From NCBI GenBank assembly GCA_023266695.1, contig JAHFPO010000040.1, forward strand, positions 1-15,682: a stretch of DNA of 15,682 bases, written 5' to 3'. Of this stretch, positions 15,241 through 15,682 are shown piece by piece. The notes beneath the pieces were generated by a model. It did not search any database, had not been told where the DNA came from, and saw nothing but the letters and a program-made list of their open reading frames with translations. The stretch comes from Hyphomicrobiales bacterium (lineage in GTDB: Bacteria; Pseudomonadota; Alphaproteobacteria; Rhizobiales; Xanthobacteraceae). The position numbers and the translations under genes are program-made. Numbering within the stretch: position 1 is the stretch's first letter; the number at the start of each line of letters is the position of its first letter.

Positions 15241-15255
15241 CGGGCATTCTGCCCG
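15241..15255 (-). promoter_or_regulatory. Small palindrome in the leader of the transporter gene
   Basis: CGGGCA (15241-15246) and TGCCCG (15250-15255) form a perfect six-base dyad around TTC, seven bases before the transporter start codon. It occupies the place where a ribosome site is expected and could fold in RNA or bind a repressor. No known metal-regulator box is recognised in it. Confidence 0.3.
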
Positions 15256-15307
15256 ACTTTTCCTTGTCGTTCGAGCAGAAATCAATGTTCCAAGCAACGC
15301 CGGGCGC

Positions 15308-15336
15308 TTGTCCGGGGCGCAGGCCAGACCTATGCT
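15308..15336 (+). promoter_or_regulatory. Candidate sigma-70 promoter for the Bug receptor gene
   Basis: TTGTCC (15308-15313) and TATGCT (15331-15336) are spaced by exactly 17 bases, a good fit to a housekeeping promoter. The predicted start point near 15343 lies about 50 bases before the ATG at 15396. Confidence 0.45.
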
Positions 15337-15360
15337 ATGAAAATTCTTCGATTTCGATAA

Positions 15361-15370
15361 CTGACGTCAG
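15361..15370. promoter_or_regulatory. Perfect 10-base palindrome, possible operator
   Basis: CTGACGTCAG is fully self-complementary and sits about 20 bases downstream of the predicted start point of the receptor gene, where a bound repressor would block transcription. No regulator gene is adjacent in the window. A 10-base palindrome can occur by chance. Confidence 0.3.
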
Positions 15371-15395
15371 CGACAAACGAAGGGAGATGGGGGGA

Positions 15396-15682
15396 ATGTT
15401 CGGGTCACTTGCACGATACACGTTGACCGCGCTCGCGCTGGTCGCGCTGCACCAGTCGCCCGCATTGGGCCAGGCCTATCCGTCGCGCGCCGTTACGATC
15501 GTCGTGCCGCTCGCGGCCGGCACCGGAATGGACGCTGTTGCGCGCATGTATGCCGATAAGTTGACACAAAGCCTCGGCAAACCGGTGATCATCGAAAACA
15601 AGCCGGGCGCGTCTCTCATGCTGGCGGCCACGGCGGTCGCCACCGCTCCCCCCGACGGCCATACGCTTCTGGTATCGACCAG
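15396..15682 (+). CDS. Bug-type tripartite tricarboxylate receptor, N-terminal part
   Basis: The gene runs off the right edge; 95 codons are visible. The ATG at 15396 follows GGGAG at 15382-15386. A short signal peptide (LTALALVALHQSPALGQA, cleavage near 26) is followed by YPSRAVTIVVPLAAGTGMD, the hallmark N-terminus of Bug extracytoplasmic receptors (TctC family). VIIENKPGAS and PDGHTLLVSTS, also typical, follow. Such periplasmic proteins bind carboxylates or other small organic acids. Some serve TctAB transporters, many are orphans, and no TctA or TctB gene is in view. The usual AAGGG is here AAGTG, a mild change in the ligand loop. Family assignment is confident; ligand unknown. Confidence 0.9.
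   Translation, partial: MFGSLARYTLTALALVALHQSPALGQAYPSRAVTIVVPLAAGTGMDAVARMYADKLTQSLGKPVIIENKPGASLMLAATAVATAPPDGHTLLVST

Overview
The window looks like a chromosomal segment of a high-GC alphaproteobacterium, most likely of the order Hyphomicrobiales (Rhizobiales). The evidence is the GC-rich coding bias, a FeuP/FeuQ-type two-component pair, a DegP / OmpR-type regulator / histidine kinase / GlnE run followed by a convergent PleC-like kinase, and a tripartite-tricarboxylate (Bug) receptor gene at the right edge. I recall a similar order (degP, regulator, kinase, glnE, pleC) from Sinorhizobium. No sequence search was run, so all family calls come from motifs read by eye.

Layout. (1) 48-2097: an overlapping regulator/kinase pair (feuP/feuQ-like). 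(2) 2206-2676: a small glycine-zipper lipoprotein of the 17 kDa surface-antigen type, followed by a strong hairpin at 2701-2724. (3) 2825-4231: a 468-residue, mostly helical protein that I do not recognise. (4) 4438-5964: a DegP/HtrA-type periplasmic serine protease, preceded by a 5' region whose inverted repeat covers its Shine-Dalgarno sequence. (5) 5965-6251: a 287-base gap filled almost end to end by four stem-loops, some sharing arms and so unable to form together. (6) 6252-11312: an OmpR-type regulator, its kinase (17-base overlap) and the two-domain glutamine synthetase adenylyltransferase/deadenylylase GlnE, in one apparent operon. (7) 13633-11342, minus strand: a membrane-bound double-PAS histidine kinase of the PleC/DivJ/PdhS class, convergent with glnE. 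(8) 15233-13836, minus strand: a cation diffusion facilitator with three tandem C-terminal metal-transporter domains. (9) 15396 to the right edge: the start of a Bug-type solute receptor, divergent from the transporter.

Theme. Most genes concern envelope sensing and signalling: two complete OmpR-type systems, an orphan cell-cycle-type kinase, a periplasmic protease and a surface lipoprotein. GlnE links the second system to nitrogen control. The gene content is mostly ordinary core genome. The best candidates for something undescribed are non-coding: the competing hairpin chain between degP and the regulator gene, and the inverted repeat over the degP ribosome binding site. On the protein side, the triple-repeat tail of the transporter and the unrecognised 468-residue protein deserve attention. 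I saw no tRNA, rRNA, CRISPR array, insertion sequence or phage gene.
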